A stretch of DNA of 64,000 nt from the NCBI RefSeq assembly GCF_944384765.1, contig NZ_CALWUM010000001.1:1-64000 (forward strand), written 5' to 3'. A program made the position numbers and the translations under genes. The notes beneath the pieces are model-generated. The model did no database searches, was not told where the DNA came from, and worked only from the letters and a program-made list of their open reading frames with translations. The stretch is from an uncultured Agathobaculum sp. GTDB taxonomy: Bacteria > Bacillota > Clostridia > Oscillospirales > Butyricicoccaceae. Every line of letters begins with the position of its first letter. Position 1 is the first letter of the stretch. Shown here in pieces: positions 1 through 9,299 of this stretch.

Positions 1-235
1 CCATCTATCTGCCGCATTTACTGTACATGATTCCGTGTAGCTATTGGGCTTCATCTTGACTGGCAGACTTACCCTCATGCTCAGCCTTCTATGCGATTTC
101 TGTTCGTCAGACCAGAGGTTTGCCCGTGGGTTAGTAGGTTCCCCACATCCGGCTTCCTTCAGATTCCACCTCACGATGGACACCCTTGCCTTCGGCTATA
201 TCCTTCCCGCTACCGGGCGGATTTGGGTCTCGCAC
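1..235 (-). mobile_element. Group II intron, 5' end (runs off the window)
   Basis: Read on the minus strand, this stretch starts with GTGCGAG (235 down to 229), the usual 5' boundary of bacterial group II introns. It continues with segments I recognise from clostridial group II intron domain I: AAGGGTGTCC, GTGGAATCTGAAGGAAGCC, a CTGACGAACAGAAATCGCAT block and AAATGCGGCAGATAGATGG. The reverse transcriptase gene and domains V-VI would lie beyond position 1 and are not visible. The insertion lies 38 bases past the rpsU terminator stem, a typical harmless landing site for these retroelements. The structural class is not assigned. The identification rests on remembered family sequence and was not searched. 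Confidence 0.82.
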
Positions 236-273
236 CCTTAAGAAACGTGCGCCGCCGGGCGCACCAGACAGGA

Positions 274-306
274 AAAAGGAGCAGATGCTTTGCATCTGCT
301 CCTTTT
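274..306 (-). terminator. rpsU intrinsic terminator
   Basis: A perfect 15-bp inverted repeat (274-288 with 292-306) has a 3-base loop and is flanked by A and T runs, so it can end transcription of rpsU. It lies 12 bases past the rpsU stop codon. A second small GC hairpin (247-252 with 259-264) sits between it and the intron boundary. Confidence 0.9.
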
Positions 307-317
307 GGAATCTGTCT

Positions 318-500
318 TTAGCGGTATCTTTTCTTCTTCGCGCGCGCAGCCTCAGACTTCTTGCGACGCTTGACGCTCGGGCTTTCATAATGCTCACGCT
401 TGCGGAGCTCGGAAAGCGTACCCGCCTTGGCACACGAACGCTTAAAACGGCGCAGTGCGCTGTCAATAGACTCGTTTTCCTTGATGCGGATCTCCGACAC
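318..500 (-). CDS. rpsU: Small ribosomal subunit protein bS21
   Basis: Encodes the 60-residue bS21 protein of the 30S subunit. The sequence is the standard one: [20 protein letters not shown] at the N-terminus, a Cys-Ala-Lys-Ala-Gly segment, then a very basic C-terminus rich in Lys and Arg. The open frame extends further upstream, but the start is placed at a GTG (500-498) because it follows an AGGGAGGG ribosome binding site and gives the family's normal length. The gene has its own consensus promoter upstream (585-613) and a strong terminator downstream, so it is probably monocistronic and separate from the leuS operon. Confidence 0.95.
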   Translation of the reverse strand: MSEIRIKENESIDSALRRFKRSCAKAGTLSELRKREHYESPSVKRRKKSEAARAKKKRYR

Positions 501-584
501 AGTTTTCCCTCCCTCCGCGCGATCCCCTATGGAGGAACGCTTTGCACGGTTTTTCAATACCACGGCACAAAAAACCGTAAGAAT

Positions 585-613
585 ATTATATCTGTTTTTA
601 CCGTCCGTGTCAA
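585..613 (-). promoter_or_regulatory. SigA-type promoter for rpsU
   Basis: On the minus strand TTGACA (613-608) and TATAAT (590-585) are separated by exactly 17 bases. Both hexamers match the vegetative consensus perfectly. It sits between leuS and rpsU and points at rpsU, about 85 bases before its GTG. Confidence 0.9.
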
Positions 614-677
614 TAACAAAGTTCAGCCGGCGGCTGGATCGGGGCGGAAAGTTTGCCTTCCCGGCCGCTGCTACGGG

Positions 678-3086
678 TTACTTGACGACCAGATTGACGA
701 TTTTGCCCGGCACGACGATCTGCTTGACCATCTGCTTGCCCTCAATCGCGTGCTGCACCTTTTCCTCGGCGAGCGCGGTGTCGATGGCGGTCTGCTTGTC
801 GCAGTCCACCGGCAGCTTGATTGTGCACTTGAGCTTGCCGTTGACCTGCACGGCGATCTCGACCGTGTCCTCGATGGTCTTGGCCTCGTCATAGGCAGGC
901 CACGGTGCAATCGAGAGCAGGCCCTCGCCGCCCATCTGCTGCCACAGTTCCTCGGTGATATGCGGTGCAAAGGGATTGAGCAGAGTCAGGAAGGTCATAT
1001 ACTCCGCCTTGTTGACGCCCTTGTCGTAAAACTCATTGAGCATAGTCATGAGCGCCGCGATCGCGGTGTTGGCCTTGAGGTTGTCCGCATCCTCGCCGAC
1101 CTTTTTGATCGTGCGATGCATGAGCACCTCGTGCTCTTTGGAATACGTGTCGCCGTCCTGCACCTTGTCGGCCAGCGCCCACACGCGCTCAAGGAAGCGG
1201 CGGCAGCCCTTGATCGACTTCGGGCTCCACGGGGCGGCCTTTTCAAAGTCGCCGATGAACATCTCATACAGGCGCATGGTGTCCGCACCGTAGGTGTCGA
1301 CGATCTCGTCCGGATTGACGACGTTGCCGCGGCTCTTGGACATCTTCTCGCCGTTTTCACCCAGGATCATGCCGTGGCTGGTGCGCTTGGCATACGGCTC
1401 CTTGGTCGGCACCACGCCGATATCATACAGGAACTTGTGCCAGAAGCGGCTGTACAGCAGGTGAAGCGTGGTATGCTCCATGCCGCCGTTGTACCAGTCA
1501 ACCGGGGACCAGTACTCGAGCGCTTCCTTGGAGGCGAGCGCCTTGTCGTTATGCGGGTCCATATAGCGCAGGAAGTACCAGGACGAACCTGCCCACTGGG
1601 GCATGGTGTCGGTCTCGCGCTTGGCCGGGCCGCCGCAGCACGGGCAGGTCGTATTGACCCAGTCGGTCATGTGCGCGAGCGGGGATTCACCGTTGTCGGT
1701 CGGCTCATAGGTGTGCACGTTGGGCAGCTCAAGCGGCAGCTGGTCCTCCGGCAGCGGGACGTAGCCGCACTTGTCGCAGTGCACGATCGGGATAGGCTCG
1801 CCCCAGTAGCGCTGGCGAGAGAACACCCAGTCGCGCAGCTTGTACTGCACCTTGGCGCGACCGATGCCCTTTTCCTCCAGCCAAGCGATCATGGCCGGGA
1901 TTGCGTCCTTGACCGTCTTGCCGTTGAGGAAATCCGAGTTGACCAGGATACCGGTCTCGTCCTTAGCGGTGAAGGCGGCCTTCTGCACATCCTCGCCGCC
2001 CGAAACGACCTCGATGATGTCGCAGCCGAACTTCTTGGCAAACTCCCAGTCGCGGTCATCATGCGCCGGCACGGCCATGATCGCGCCCGTGCCGTAGCCC
2101 ATCAGGACATAGTCAGACACAAAGATCGGGATTTCGCGGCCGTTGACCGGGTTGATGGCGCGCACACCGTCCAGGCGCACGCCGGTCTTATCCTTATTCA
2201 GCTCGGTGCGCTCAAAGTCCGACTTACGCGCAGCCTCCTCGCGGTAGGCGCGCACCGCGTCGATGTTCGCGAGCTTGTCCGCCCACGTTTCGACCGCCGG
2301 GTGCTCGGGCGAGATGACCATATAGGTCGCGCCGAACAGGGTGTCCGGGCGGGTGGTGTAAACGGTCAGCGTATCGCCCTCGGTGGTCTTGAAGTCCACC
2401 TCGGCGCCGGTCGAGCGGCCGATCCAGTTGCGCTGCTGCACCTTGACGCGCTCGATGTAATCCACATCGTCCAGATCGTCGATCAGGCGCTGGGCATACT
2501 TGGTGATGGCGAGCATCCACTGGCTCTTTTTCTTGTGGACGACCTCGCTGCCGCAGCGCTCGCACACGCCGTTGACCACCTCTTCGTTGGCCAGCACGCA
2601 CTTGCACGAGGTGCACCAGTTGACGTTCATTTCCTTCTTGTAGGCCAGGCCGTGCTTGAACAGCTGCAGGAAGATCCACTGGGTCCACTTGTAGTAGCTC
2701 GGGTCGGTGGTATTGATCTCGCGCGACCAGTCGAACGACAGGCCGAGCGACTTGAGCTGGCTCTTGAAGCGGGCGATGTTCTTTTTGGTCACATCGGCCG
2801 GATGAACATGGTTTTTGATGGCATAGTTCTCGGTCGGCAGGCCGAACGCATCCCAGCCCATCGGGTAGAGCACGTTATAACCCTGCATACGCTTTTTTCG
2901 CGCCACAATGTCCAGCGCGGTGTAAGAGCGCGGATGGCCGACGTGCAGGCCCTGACCGGACGGATACGGGAACTCGACAAGCGCATAATACTTGGGCTTC
3001 TCGCTGCCGTTCTTGGCTTCGAAGCAATGCGCCTCATCCCAGATGTCCTGCCATTTTTTCTCCACTTGCTTGTGATCGTACTTCAA
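678..3086 (-). CDS. leuS: Leucyl-tRNA synthetase
   Basis: An 802-residue class I aminoacyl-tRNA synthetase that charges tRNA-Leu in the cytoplasm. The HIGH-type motif is HVGH (about residues 48-51, in [14 protein letters not shown]). A CxxC...CxxC zinc-type knuckle lies near residues 155-176, and the KMSKS loop is [10 protein letters not shown] near residue 570. A large editing insertion with a T-rich pocket ([14 protein letters not shown]) lies between them. Length is normal for bacterial LeuRS. The start is TTG at 3086, preceded by GGGGGAG at good spacing; no in-frame ATG lies nearer. It is the last gene of the rsfS-side run; no T-box leader is visible in the 81-base gap upstream. Confidence 0.97.
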   Translation of the reverse strand: MKYDHKQVEKKWQDIWDEAHCFEAKNGSEKPKYYALVEFPYPSGQGLHVGHPRSYTALDIVARKKRMQGYNVLYPMGWDAFGLPTENYAIKNHVHPADVTKKNIARFKSQLKSLGLSFDWSREINTTDPSYYKWTQWIFLQLFKHGLAYKKEMNVNWCTSCKCVLANEEVVNGVCERCGSEVVHKKKSQWMLAITKYAQRLIDDLDDVDYIERVKVQQRNWIGRSTGAEVDFKTTEGDTLTVYTTRPDTLFGATYMVISPEHPAVETWADKLANIDAVRAYREEAARKSDFERTELNKDKTGVRLDGVRAINPVNGREIPIFVSDYVLMGYGTGAIMAVPAHDDRDWEFAKKFGCDIIEVVSGGEDVQKAAFTAKDETGILVNSDFLNGKTVKDAIPAMIAWLEEKGIGRAKVQYKLRDWVFSRQRYWGEPIPIVHCDKCGYVPLPEDQLPLELPNVHTYEPTDNGESPLAHMTDWVNTTCPCCGGPAKRETDTMPQWAGSSWYFLRYMDPHNDKALASKEALEYWSPVDWYNGGMEHTTLHLLYSRFWHKFLYDIGVVPTKEPYAKRTSHGMILGENGEKMSKSRGNVVNPDEIVDTYGADTMRLYEMFIGDFEKAAPWSPKSIKGCRRFLERVWALADKVQDGDTYSKEHEVLMHRTIKKVGEDADNLKANTAIAALMTMLNEFYDKGVNKAEYMTFLTLLNPFAPHITEELWQQMGGEGLLSIAPWPAYDEAKTIEDTVEIAVQVNGKLKCTIKLPVDCDKQTAIDTALAEEKVQHAIEGKQMVKQIVVPGKIVNLVVK

Positions 3087-3167
3087 CGGATTCTCCCCCT
3101 AAGTGAATATTCTATTTCAGGCGCGGCAACGCGGCGGACACGCTTTCGCGCCCGCCGCATCCCGTTT

Positions 3168-3560
3168 TTATTTTTCCTCAATGCCAAGGTCGGCGAGCGG
3201 GACGGGCGTGCCGTCCTTCCACAGGTTCTCCAGATTGTAGAACTTGCGCGCCTCGGGCATGAACACATGCACCACCACACAGCCGTAGTCGAGCAGCATC
3301 CACTGTGCGGACTCGTAGCCTTCGGTGTGGTGCACCAGGGTCTCATGATCGTATTTCAGCCGCCACTCGACGTTGTCGGCCAGCGCCTTGACCTGGGTGG
3401 TCGAGGTCGCCGAACAGATGACGAAGTATTCGGTCAGCTCGGTCAGGCGTTCGACCTGCAGCACCTGCAGATCCAGGCCCTTCTTTTCGATCAGCGCTTC
3501 GCAGATCGCCTTCACTGTTTCTTTTGCAGTCAAATTCACAAACTCCTTTTCCGCGTCCAT
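3168..3560 (-). CDS. rsfS: Ribosomal silencing factor RsfS
   Basis: A 130-residue protein of the RsfS/YbeB/Iojap family, which binds uL14 on the large subunit and blocks subunit joining during slow growth. Family hallmarks seen are the KGLDLQVLQV strand region, the FVICSATSTTQVKALADNVE segment and the WMLLDYGCVVVHVFMPEARKFYNLE block. The ATG overlaps the stop of the upstream LCP gene by one base (TAATG), which implies translational coupling. Gene order nadD-yqeK-LCP-rsfS is the conserved Firmicutes arrangement. The length is near the family norm. Confidence 0.95.
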   Translation of the reverse strand: MDAEKEFVNLTAKETVKAICEALIEKKGLDLQVLQVERLTELTEYFVICSATSTTQVKALADNVEWRLKYDHETLVHHTEGYESAQWMLLDYGCVVVHVFMPEARKFYNLENLWKDGTPVPLADLGIEEK

Positions 3561-5161
3561 TATGCTTCCGGATCGATGGCTGCCGACGTGTCGCCGCCCG
3601 CAGATTCCCCGCCGGACGAGCCGCCGCCCGTACTCTCGCCGCCAGACGTACCACCGCCTGTGCTTTCTCCGCCGGATGAGCCGCCGCCGGTGGTTCCGCC
3701 GTCAGACGAACCGCCGCCCGTGCTCTCACCACCGGACGAACCGCCGCTCGAGACATCTCCGCCGCCGGACGAGCCGCCGCCCGCAGGCTCTTCATAAGAA
3801 GGCTCCTCGTAGGACGGCTCCTCATATGAAGGCTCCTCATAGGACGGCGTCTCGTAAGAGGGTTCTTCGTAGCTGGGTTCGTAATACGCGTCCCCGGTGT
3901 CGCCCCAGACGTAGTTATCGTCCGAACTCGAACTGTAATCCACACTGCCCGACGAGCTTTCCGGTCCGCCGACCATATCCAGGGTCTCGATGGGCTCCTC
4001 ATACGGGTTAAAGTACTGGTTGACCAGCTTAAGAGTCTCCTCGTAATACGGGAAGAAGAAGGAATACGCGGTCGAGGTACCGGCCGTACTCATCGCGCCA
4101 TAACCGGGCAGGGTAAAGAACTGAATGTCATCATTGTCGATCTGCAGCGCCTGCATACCCATCCAGAGCAGGTTGCCTGCGGTCAGATCGGTCTTGACGT
4201 TGTTGAACACCGCCTCCGCGATCTTGGGGATCTTGGTGACGTTGGAGAGCTTGAGCACCTGGTTCGCCAATTCCTTGAGGAAGGCCTGCTGATTCTCCAC
4301 GCGGCCCTCGTCGCCGTTTTCATACTGCACCGAGTAGTCGTTGTTGTGGCGCCAGCGCAGGAACTCCACGACCTGCTCGCCGTCCAGATGCTGCATACCG
4401 GCGTCCAGGTCGATATGCAGGTTCTGCGAGGGGTCGTCATACTCCATGCGGAACGGAACCTCGTAATCCACGCCGCCGATCGCATCCACGATCGCCGCGA
4501 TGCCCTCAAAGTTGACGATCACATAGTAATCCGGCTTAAAGCCCATCAGGCGCTCGATCTCGGTCTTGGTCTGCTCGATGCCGCCCATGGCATAGGCCGC
4601 GTTGATCTTGCGGCTCGCGCCCGAGGCCGAGTTGTTGCACATGGTGTCGCGCGGGATGTTCATGATGTTGACCGTCTTTTTGTTGGTGTCCATCGTAGCA
4701 ACCATGAGCGCGTCTGTGCGTGTTTCGTCCTCATCGACCGCACCGATCACAAAGGTTACCACATCGTCAATGCGCGTGCCCGAATTGAGCAGGCCGCTAA
4801 CATCGACCTTATCGCCGTTTTCCTTGTCCTTGATCGTGGGGTCGTTCGCCTGCGGCGGGCGGATAAAAACCGCAGCCGCGGCCGCCACGCCGATCACCAG
4901 CACAAGGATGACCGCTATCGTGATGATGATCCGCCGACGCTTTTGCGCCCGGGTGAGCTGTTTTTTTACCTTTGCGCCTTTTTTGCCCGCGGGCTTGGGC
5001 GCGGTCCGCGCCGCCTGCGGCGCCGCGGGGTCCGGCTGCTGGGCAGCCGCCGGCGCCCGGCGGGCCGGTTCTTCGCTTATCTGCTTTGCGCGGCTGTTTC
5101 TCTGTTTACGTCCGCCGCTGCCTCCAAAAAGTTTCAAACGATTTTTGCCTCCAGTGTTCAT
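3560..5161 (-). CDS. LytR-CpsA-Psr (LCP) family cell-wall ligase
   Basis: A 533-residue membrane-anchored LCP enzyme; the family transfers glycopolymers such as teichoic acid or capsule from lipid carriers to peptidoglycan. After a basic cytoplasmic stretch, one transmembrane helix lies near residues 76-100 (an IIITIAVILVLVIG run). The extracellular LCP domain follows at about 130-370 and includes RTDALMVATMD and the NIPRDT phosphate-contact motif. The C-terminal 110 or so residues are unusual: about six SYEEP-type repeats, then a Gly/Ser/Glu-rich tail of GGGSSGGES-like units. The gene overlaps yqeK by four bases (ATGA) and rsfS by one. The catalytic family is certain, the exact polymer is not known. 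Confidence 0.93.
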   Translation of the reverse strand: MNTGGKNRLKLFGGSGGRKQRNSRAKQISEEPARRAPAAAQQPDPAAPQAARTAPKPAGKKGAKVKKQLTRAQKRRRIIITIAVILVLVIGVAAAAAVFIRPPQANDPTIKDKENGDKVDVSGLLNSGTRIDDVVTFVIGAVDEDETRTDALMVATMDTNKKTVNIMNIPRDTMCNNSASGASRKINAAYAMGGIEQTKTEIERLMGFKPDYYVIVNFEGIAAIVDAIGGVDYEVPFRMEYDDPSQNLHIDLDAGMQHLDGEQVVEFLRWRHNNDYSVQYENGDEGRVENQQAFLKELANQVLKLSNVTKIPKIAEAVFNNVKTDLTAGNLLWMGMQALQIDNDDIQFFTLPGYGAMSTAGTSTAYSFFFPYYEETLKLVNQYFNPYEEPIETLDMVGGPESSSGSVDYSSSSDDNYVWGDTGDAYYEPSYEEPSYETPSYEEPSYEEPSYEEPSYEEPAGGGSSGGGDVSSGGSSGGESTGGGSSDGGTTGGGSSGGESTGGGTSGGESTGGGSSGGESAGGDTSAAIDPEA

Positions 5162-5739
5162 TCGTCGCGCCAGCGCACGCCTTGCCGGATCATATCGTTG
5201 TATGCAGCAATGGTGTCGCTGTGAATCAGCTTTGCACGCGCGACCAGCTCGGTCAGCGTCTGGTCGTAGCAGTAGAGCAGCGCGCGGTCGATGTCAACCT
5301 TCGCCAGCTCGCGCGCCTTTTCCACACCGGGAAAATCGCGTGTCTCTTCGATGTAGTCCGCCAAATAAAGGATTTTATCCAGCAAAGTCATGCCGTGCCG
5401 CCCGGTGGTGTGGCACGCGATCGCCTCGCAGACGTCCTCGGGCATGCCGTATTCCGTCCGCGCGATCGCTGCCGCGGTTTTGCCGTGCAGCATTTTCGGT
5501 TCACTTTTTTCGACGGCACAGGGTATTATACCGTATTTCTCACATAAATTCAACTGTTCCTGCGGAGAAAGATGCTTTGTTATGTCGTGCAGGATGGCGG
5601 CAACCGCTGCTTTTTCCTCGTCCCCGCCGTATTTTCTGGCGAGCCACTTGGCCGCGCGCTCTACGCCCAGCGAATGTTCATACCGGTATCCGCGCAGTCT
5701 GGACAGGATACCTTTCCGCATTTCGTCATTACACAACAT
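5158..5739 (-). CDS. yqeK: YqeK HD-domain dinucleoside tetraphosphate hydrolase
   Basis: A 193-residue HD-superfamily phosphohydrolase. YqeK proteins cleave Ap4A symmetrically. The metal-binding residues are visible: His22 in YEHSLGVE, the HD pair His51-Asp52 in ILHDITKH, and later conserved CHTTGRHGM and YLADYIEE blocks. It overlaps the LCP gene start by ATGA and follows nadD, the standard Firmicutes cluster in which NadD and YqeK are neighbours and sometimes fused. The start is ATG 5739 with an AAAGGCGGG-type site about 11 bases upstream; a second ATG at 5721 is possible. Confidence 0.93.
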   Translation of the reverse strand: MLCNDEMRKGILSRLRGYRYEHSLGVERAAKWLARKYGGDEEKAAVAAILHDITKHLSPQEQLNLCEKYGIIPCAVEKSEPKMLHGKTAAAIARTEYGMPEDVCEAIACHTTGRHGMTLLDKILYLADYIEETRDFPGVEKARELAKVDIDRALLYCYDQTLTELVARAKLIHSDTIAAYNDMIRQGVRWRDE

Positions 5740-5777
5740 AGCTTTGACCCGCCTTTCTAATTTATATCGACTTGAAT

Positions 5778-6374
5778 TTATGAATAACCGTACAGGTGAT
5801 TGCGCTCGATATAATCTGCGACCGCGGGCGCGGTGTAGCGGCGCAGTTCGCCGCCGTGCCGCAGCTCGGTCGATGAAATGGTCAGGCTTTTGCCCCGGAT
5901 CAGTTCGATCCGGGCGCCCATTTTGCCGCGAAGCGCCTGCGCCTTGCGCTCCAGCGCGGCCCAGTCCTCGTCCTCACGCGCGCACACGGCAAGGGTACAC
6001 AGGCGCACGATCTCGTCCGCCGCGCGCCAGATGCCGTCGAACGAGAGCAGCATATCCGTACCCACGATCAGGTACAGGTCGTCTTCGCCCCGCTCGCGCA
6101 GCTCGTGCAGCGTGTCGACCGTATAGCTCGCGCCGCCGCGCTCGATCTCAAGCCGGTCGAGCTGCGCCCACGGCAGGCCGCGGATCATCAGGCGGACCAT
6201 CTCGCAGCGGTCGGCTGCGGTGGCGGTATGCGCGGGCATGGCTTTGTGCGGCGGGATGTTGGTCGGGATAAACAGCACCTTGTCCAAGTGCAGCGCGTCC
6301 TTCGCCAGCTCTGCGGCGTGCAGGTGCCCCAGATGCGGCGGGTTGAAGGTGCCGCCGAGAATGCCCGTTCTCAT
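5778..6374 (-). CDS. nadD: Nicotinate-nucleotide adenylyltransferase
   Basis: A 198-residue nucleotidyltransferase that makes deamido-NAD from nicotinate mononucleotide and ATP. The ATP-binding signature GGTFNPPHLGHL lies at residues 7-18 and the late ISSTELR motif near the C-terminus. The frame is open further upstream, but ATG 6374 is chosen because it forms an ATGA overlap with the yhbY stop codon and gives the usual NadD N-terminus (MRTGILGGTF). It is co-transcribed with yhbY and yqeK. Confidence 0.96.
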   Translation of the reverse strand: MRTGILGGTFNPPHLGHLHAAELAKDALHLDKVLFIPTNIPPHKAMPAHTATAADRCEMVRLMIRGLPWAQLDRLEIERGGASYTVDTLHELRERGEDDLYLIVGTDMLLSFDGIWRAADEIVRLCTLAVCAREDEDWAALERKAQALRGKMGARIELIRGKSLTISSTELRHGGELRRYTAPAVADYIERNHLYGYS

Positions 6375-6670
6375 TTGACCAGCACGATCTTCCGTTTGTC
6401 CTTGTCCCGCGCCTGGCGGTACAGGACGAATTTGGAGCCGATGCACTGCACCGTATCCGCACCGGTCGCTTCGCCGAGCGCCTCGGCCACGGTGCGCGGG
6501 GTGAGCATGGCGCTCTCGAGCACCTTGCCCTTGACCAGCTCATGGGCTTCGAGCAGCTGGTCGAGCTGGCGTTCGACCGCGTCGGTCACGCCTTCCTTGC
6601 CGATGATCAATGTATCGGCAAGCGGATTTGCCAAAGCGCGCAGCTGGGCGCGCTGTTTGGTGTTCAGCAT
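6371..6670 (-). CDS. yhbY: YhbY-family CRM-domain RNA-binding protein
   Basis: A 99-residue single CRM domain. YhbY-type proteins associate with pre-50S ribosomal particles. Seen are the N-terminal LNTKQRAQLRALAN helix, the GKEGVTDAV loop that corresponds to the family's GxxG RNA-contact motif, and the final KRKIVLVK strand. It overlaps nadD by four bases, so the two are translated in a coupled manner. A TAAAAGAATTTCTCC stretch upstream (minus strand GGAGAAATTC) gives the ribosome binding site. Confidence 0.93.
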   Translation of the reverse strand: MLNTKQRAQLRALANPLADTLIIGKEGVTDAVERQLDQLLEAHELVKGKVLESAMLTPRTVAEALGEATGADTVQCIGSKFVLYRQARDKDKRKIVLVK

Positions 6671-6720
6671 AAAAGAATTTCTCCTTGTGTTTTGTGGTTT
6701 TACGGGGACTGCCGGACGGC

Positions 6721-7293
6721 TTACAGCCGCTTTTCCAGCGCCTCACGCAGGCGGCGCAGCGCGCGCCCGCGGTGGGAAATTTCGTTTTTGGTCGCGGGCG
6801 GCAGCTCGCCGAATGTGCAGCCGTAAGCCGGCACATAGAACAGCGGGTCATACCCAAATCCGCCTGTGCCGTGGCTTTCGCGGAGCAGCTCGCCCTCGCA
6901 TTCGCCGCGCACGGTGAACGCCTCGCCCGCCGGCGGCACGCACGCGATTGCACACACAAAGCGGCAGGCGCGCTCGTCCTTATCCTGCATATTGTGGAGC
7001 AGGAAGGCGTTGCGTTCCTCGTCCGTGCCCGCGCAGTAGCGCGCGGAATAGATGCCCGGCGCGCCGTCCAGCGCGTCCACGCACAGGCCGCTGTCATCCG
7101 CAATCGCGGGCAGGCCGGTGAAGTCCGCTGCGCTGCGCGCCTTGATCATGGCGTTTTCCTCAAAGGTCGCGCCGGTTTCCTCGGGTTCAGGCGCGTTTTC
7201 CGGCAGCGGGACGACCTCAATCCCCAGACCGCTCAGAATGGCCGCCATTTCGTCCATTTTTTTCTTGTTGTGAGAAGCGAGTACGAATTGCAT
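6721..7293 (-). CDS. rdgB: XTP/dITP pyrophosphatase (RdgB/HAM1)
   Basis: A 190-residue house-cleaning enzyme that removes non-canonical purine triphosphates. The sequence has the N-terminal ASHNKKKMDEM nucleotide-binding segment, the DDSGLCVDAL acidic motif, the SARY tetrapeptide and the FGYDPLFY motif near residue 145. The longer open frame was trimmed to ATG 7293, which overlaps the rph stop by one base (TGATG) and gives the usual start MQFVLASHN. Its position behind rph is a widely conserved pairing. Confidence 0.96.
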   Translation of the reverse strand: MQFVLASHNKKKMDEMAAILSGLGIEVVPLPENAPEPEETGATFEENAMIKARSAADFTGLPAIADDSGLCVDALDGAPGIYSARYCAGTDEERNAFLLHNMQDKDERACRFVCAIACVPPAGEAFTVRGECEGELLRESHGTGGFGYDPLFYVPAYGCTFGELPPATKNEISHRGRALRRLREALEKRL

Positions 7294-8021
7294 CACAGGC
7301 TCTCCCCCATCACGCGGCTCTGTGCCCTGCACAGGCGCGCGCAGCCGCGCTTACCCAGGCCGAGCAGCTTTTTCAGCTCGCTGTCCGAAAACGGACGGCC
7401 CTCGCCCGTGCCCTGCACCTCGATAAACTGCCCCGCCGAGGTCATAACGACGTTGCAGTCCACGATCGCGTGACTGTCCTCGGCGTAGTTCAGGTCGAGC
7501 ACGGCCTCATCCTCAAAAATGCCGACCGAGACCGCCGCCACCTGCGCGGTGAGCGGCATTTTTTCGATCACGCCCTGATCCAGCAGGCGCTTGCACGCGA
7601 GCCACAGGGCGACAAATCCGCCTGTGATGGATGCGCAGCGCGTGCCGCCGTCCGTCTGGATGACGTCGCAGTCGATCGTGATCTGGCGCTCGCCGAGTGC
7701 CGCGCGGTCGACCACCGCGCGCAGGCTGCGGCCGATCAGGCGTTGGATCTCGCTCGAGCGGCCGTCCAGCTTGAGGTTTTTGATGTCGCGCTTTTTGCGC
7801 GTGTTCGTGGCGCGGGGCAGCATGGCGTATTCCGCCGTCACCCAGCCCAGGCCCTTGCCCTCGAGAAAGGGCGGCACCTTATCCTCGACCGAGGCGGTGC
7901 AGATGACCTTGGTGTTTCCCATCTCAATCAGCACCGAGCCCTCGGCATACATGGTGTAATCCGTTGTGATCTTCACCGGGCGCATCGCGCCGGGTGTTCT
8001 TCCGTCCGGTCTCTGCATCAC
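7293..8021 (-). CDS. rph: Ribonuclease PH
   Basis: A 242-residue phosphorolytic 3'-to-5' exoribonuclease that trims tRNA precursors. Typical segments are [13 protein letters not shown] at the start, the [13 protein letters not shown] strand, a [17 protein letters not shown] helix, and the [17 protein letters not shown] phosphate-binding region. The length matches the family. The start codon lies in an ATGA overlap with ftsY; a second ATG one codon later cannot be excluded. It sits between ftsY and rdgB in the smc-to-leuS gene run. Confidence 0.96.
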   Translation of the reverse strand: MMQRPDGRTPGAMRPVKITTDYTMYAEGSVLIEMGNTKVICTASVEDKVPPFLEGKGLGWVTAEYAMLPRATNTRKKRDIKNLKLDGRSSEIQRLIGRSLRAVVDRAALGERQITIDCDVIQTDGGTRCASITGGFVALWLACKRLLDQGVIEKMPLTAQVAAVSVGIFEDEAVLDLNYAEDSHAIVDCNVVMTSAGQFIEVQGTGEGRPFSDSELKKLLGLGKRGCARLCRAQSRVMGESL

Positions 8022-8941
8022 GCATTCCCTCCTTGTTCGGGCAGCAGCGCCTCGAGGAAGGACGCGCGGTCGAAATCGACCAGATCGTCGATGCCCTCGC
8101 CTACGCCGACCAGCTTGACCGGAACGCCGAGTCCCGCGGAAATAGCAATGACGATGCCACCCTTGGCGGTGCCGTCCAGCTTGGTCAGGATGATGCCGGT
8201 CAGGTGCGCTGCCTTGTTAAACTCCTCCGCCTGATGCACCGCGTTCTGGCCGGTGGTCGCGTCCAGCACGAGCAGGGTCTCGCGCGAAGCGTCCGGCAGC
8301 TCGCGGGTGATCACGCGGTCGATCTTGGCCAGCTCGTTCATCAGGTTTGCCTTGTTGTGCAGGCGGCCCGCAGTGTCCACGATGATGATATCGCTGCCGC
8401 GCGCCTTGGCCGCGGCGATCGAGTCGAACACGACCGCTGCCGGGTCTGCGCCCTCGCCGTGGCGGACGATATCCGCCCCCGCGCGCTTAGCCCAGATCTC
8501 AAGCTGGTCGGCGGCTGCGGCGCGGAAGGTGTCTGCCGCGCTCAGCATAACCTTTTTGCCCTCGCCGACATAGCGGGCGGCCAGCTTGCCGATCGACGTG
8601 GTCTTGCCCACGCCGTTGACACCGATCACCAGAATGACCGCGGGCTTGCCCGAAACGTCCAGCGGCTGGTTGTCCAGCATGTTGTCGGTCAGCACCTCGC
8701 GCAGCAGGTCGCGCAGCTCGGGCGCTGTGGTGATCTTGCGGAGCTTGGCGCGCTTTTCCACCTCGGCGACGATCTTCGCGGAGGTCTCCGCGCCCACGTC
8801 GGACAGGATAAGCGCCTCCTCCAGCTCCTCGAGCAGGTCCGCGTCGATCTTGACGAACGCCGCGAACACGTTATCCAACGAGCGGTTCACCGCATCGCTG
8901 GTTTTCTGTAAACCCTGTTTGATTTTATCAAATAATCCCAT
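8018..8941 (-). CDS. ftsY: Signal recognition particle receptor FtsY
   Basis: A 307-residue SRP GTPase that docks Ffh-ribosome complexes at the membrane. It has the N domain, then G1 [15 protein letters not shown] (about residue 110), [11 protein letters not shown], the [10 protein letters not shown]3 and a [11 protein letters not shown]4. It lacks a long acidic A domain; only a short amphipathic N-terminus ([14 protein letters not shown]) precedes the N domain, as in many Firmicutes. The ribosome binding site is ATAGGAGTTAAGC. Downstream rph overlaps by four bases; smc lies upstream, the conserved rnc/smc/ftsY neighbourhood. Confidence 0.96.
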   Translation of the reverse strand: MGLFDKIKQGLQKTSDAVNRSLDNVFAAFVKIDADLLEELEEALILSDVGAETSAKIVAEVEKRAKLRKITTAPELRDLLREVLTDNMLDNQPLDVSGKPAVILVIGVNGVGKTTSIGKLAARYVGEGKKVMLSAADTFRAAAADQLEIWAKRAGADIVRHGEGADPAAVVFDSIAAAKARGSDIIIVDTAGRLHNKANLMNELAKIDRVITRELPDASRETLLVLDATTGQNAVHQAEEFNKAAHLTGIILTKLDGTAKGGIVIAISAGLGVPVKLVGVGEGIDDLVDFDRASFLEALLPEQGGNA

Positions 8942-9057
8942 GAATGCTTAACTCCTATATTTTTCATTCCGCTTGCGGCCGTCATACAGCGCAGCACGCG
9001 CGGCTGCCGGCTGCTTGCCAGCGGATGCGTCCCCTCTTTTCACCCGGCCACGCACGC

Positions 9058-9285
9058 TCAGGCCGGCATGGTGAAGTAATACGAAAGCGGTGCGCCGCCG
9101 CGGATCACAGAGACGCAGAGGAACAGCAGCGCGCACGCTGCCAGCAGCCCCCACAGCCACATCGCGCGCAGCCGGTCTGCACGCAGGGCGAGCTGCGCCT
9201 TGAGCATGGCAAACACCAGCACAAACGGCCAGATCCACTGGATATAGCCGCCGATCCATACGATCCCAAACCAGATGTCGCTCAT
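9058..9285 (-). CDS. Small two-helix membrane protein, function unknown
   Basis: A 75-residue ORF inside the smc-ftsY gap. It begins MSDIWFGIVWIGGYIQWIWP and has two hydrophobic stretches suited to membrane spans (about residues 5-26 and 42-62), separated by a short positive loop (RADRLR). A strong AAAAGGAGG site stands seven bases before the ATG, and the stop lies 116 bases before ftsY. I recognise no family. The good ribosome binding site, co-orientation and hydrophobic pattern support a real gene; membrane association is inferred. Confidence 0.65.
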   Translation of the reverse strand: MSDIWFGIVWIGGYIQWIWPFVLVFAMLKAQLALRADRLRAMWLWGLLAACALLFLCVSVIRGGAPLSYYFTMPA

Positions 9286-9299
9286 AAAACAGCCTCCTT

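Noticed and set aside
3087..3167. A T-box leader for leuS (also considered for lysS and aspS)
   Set aside because: The gaps are short, with no AGGGTGGNACCGCG-type word and no antiterminator-terminator pair.
186..3797. A plus-strand open frame of 1203 codons opposite leuS, rsfS and the LCP gene
   Set aside because: It is antisense to three well-recognised genes; its composition (many Arg, His, Leu, Val) is the usual shadow of GC-rich codons, and no domain is recognisable.
3780..3870. Repeated 15-18 base units as a CRISPR array
   Set aside because: They are in-frame codon repeats (SYEEP) inside the LCP gene, not spaced by unique spacers; no CRISPR array or cas gene is seen in the window.
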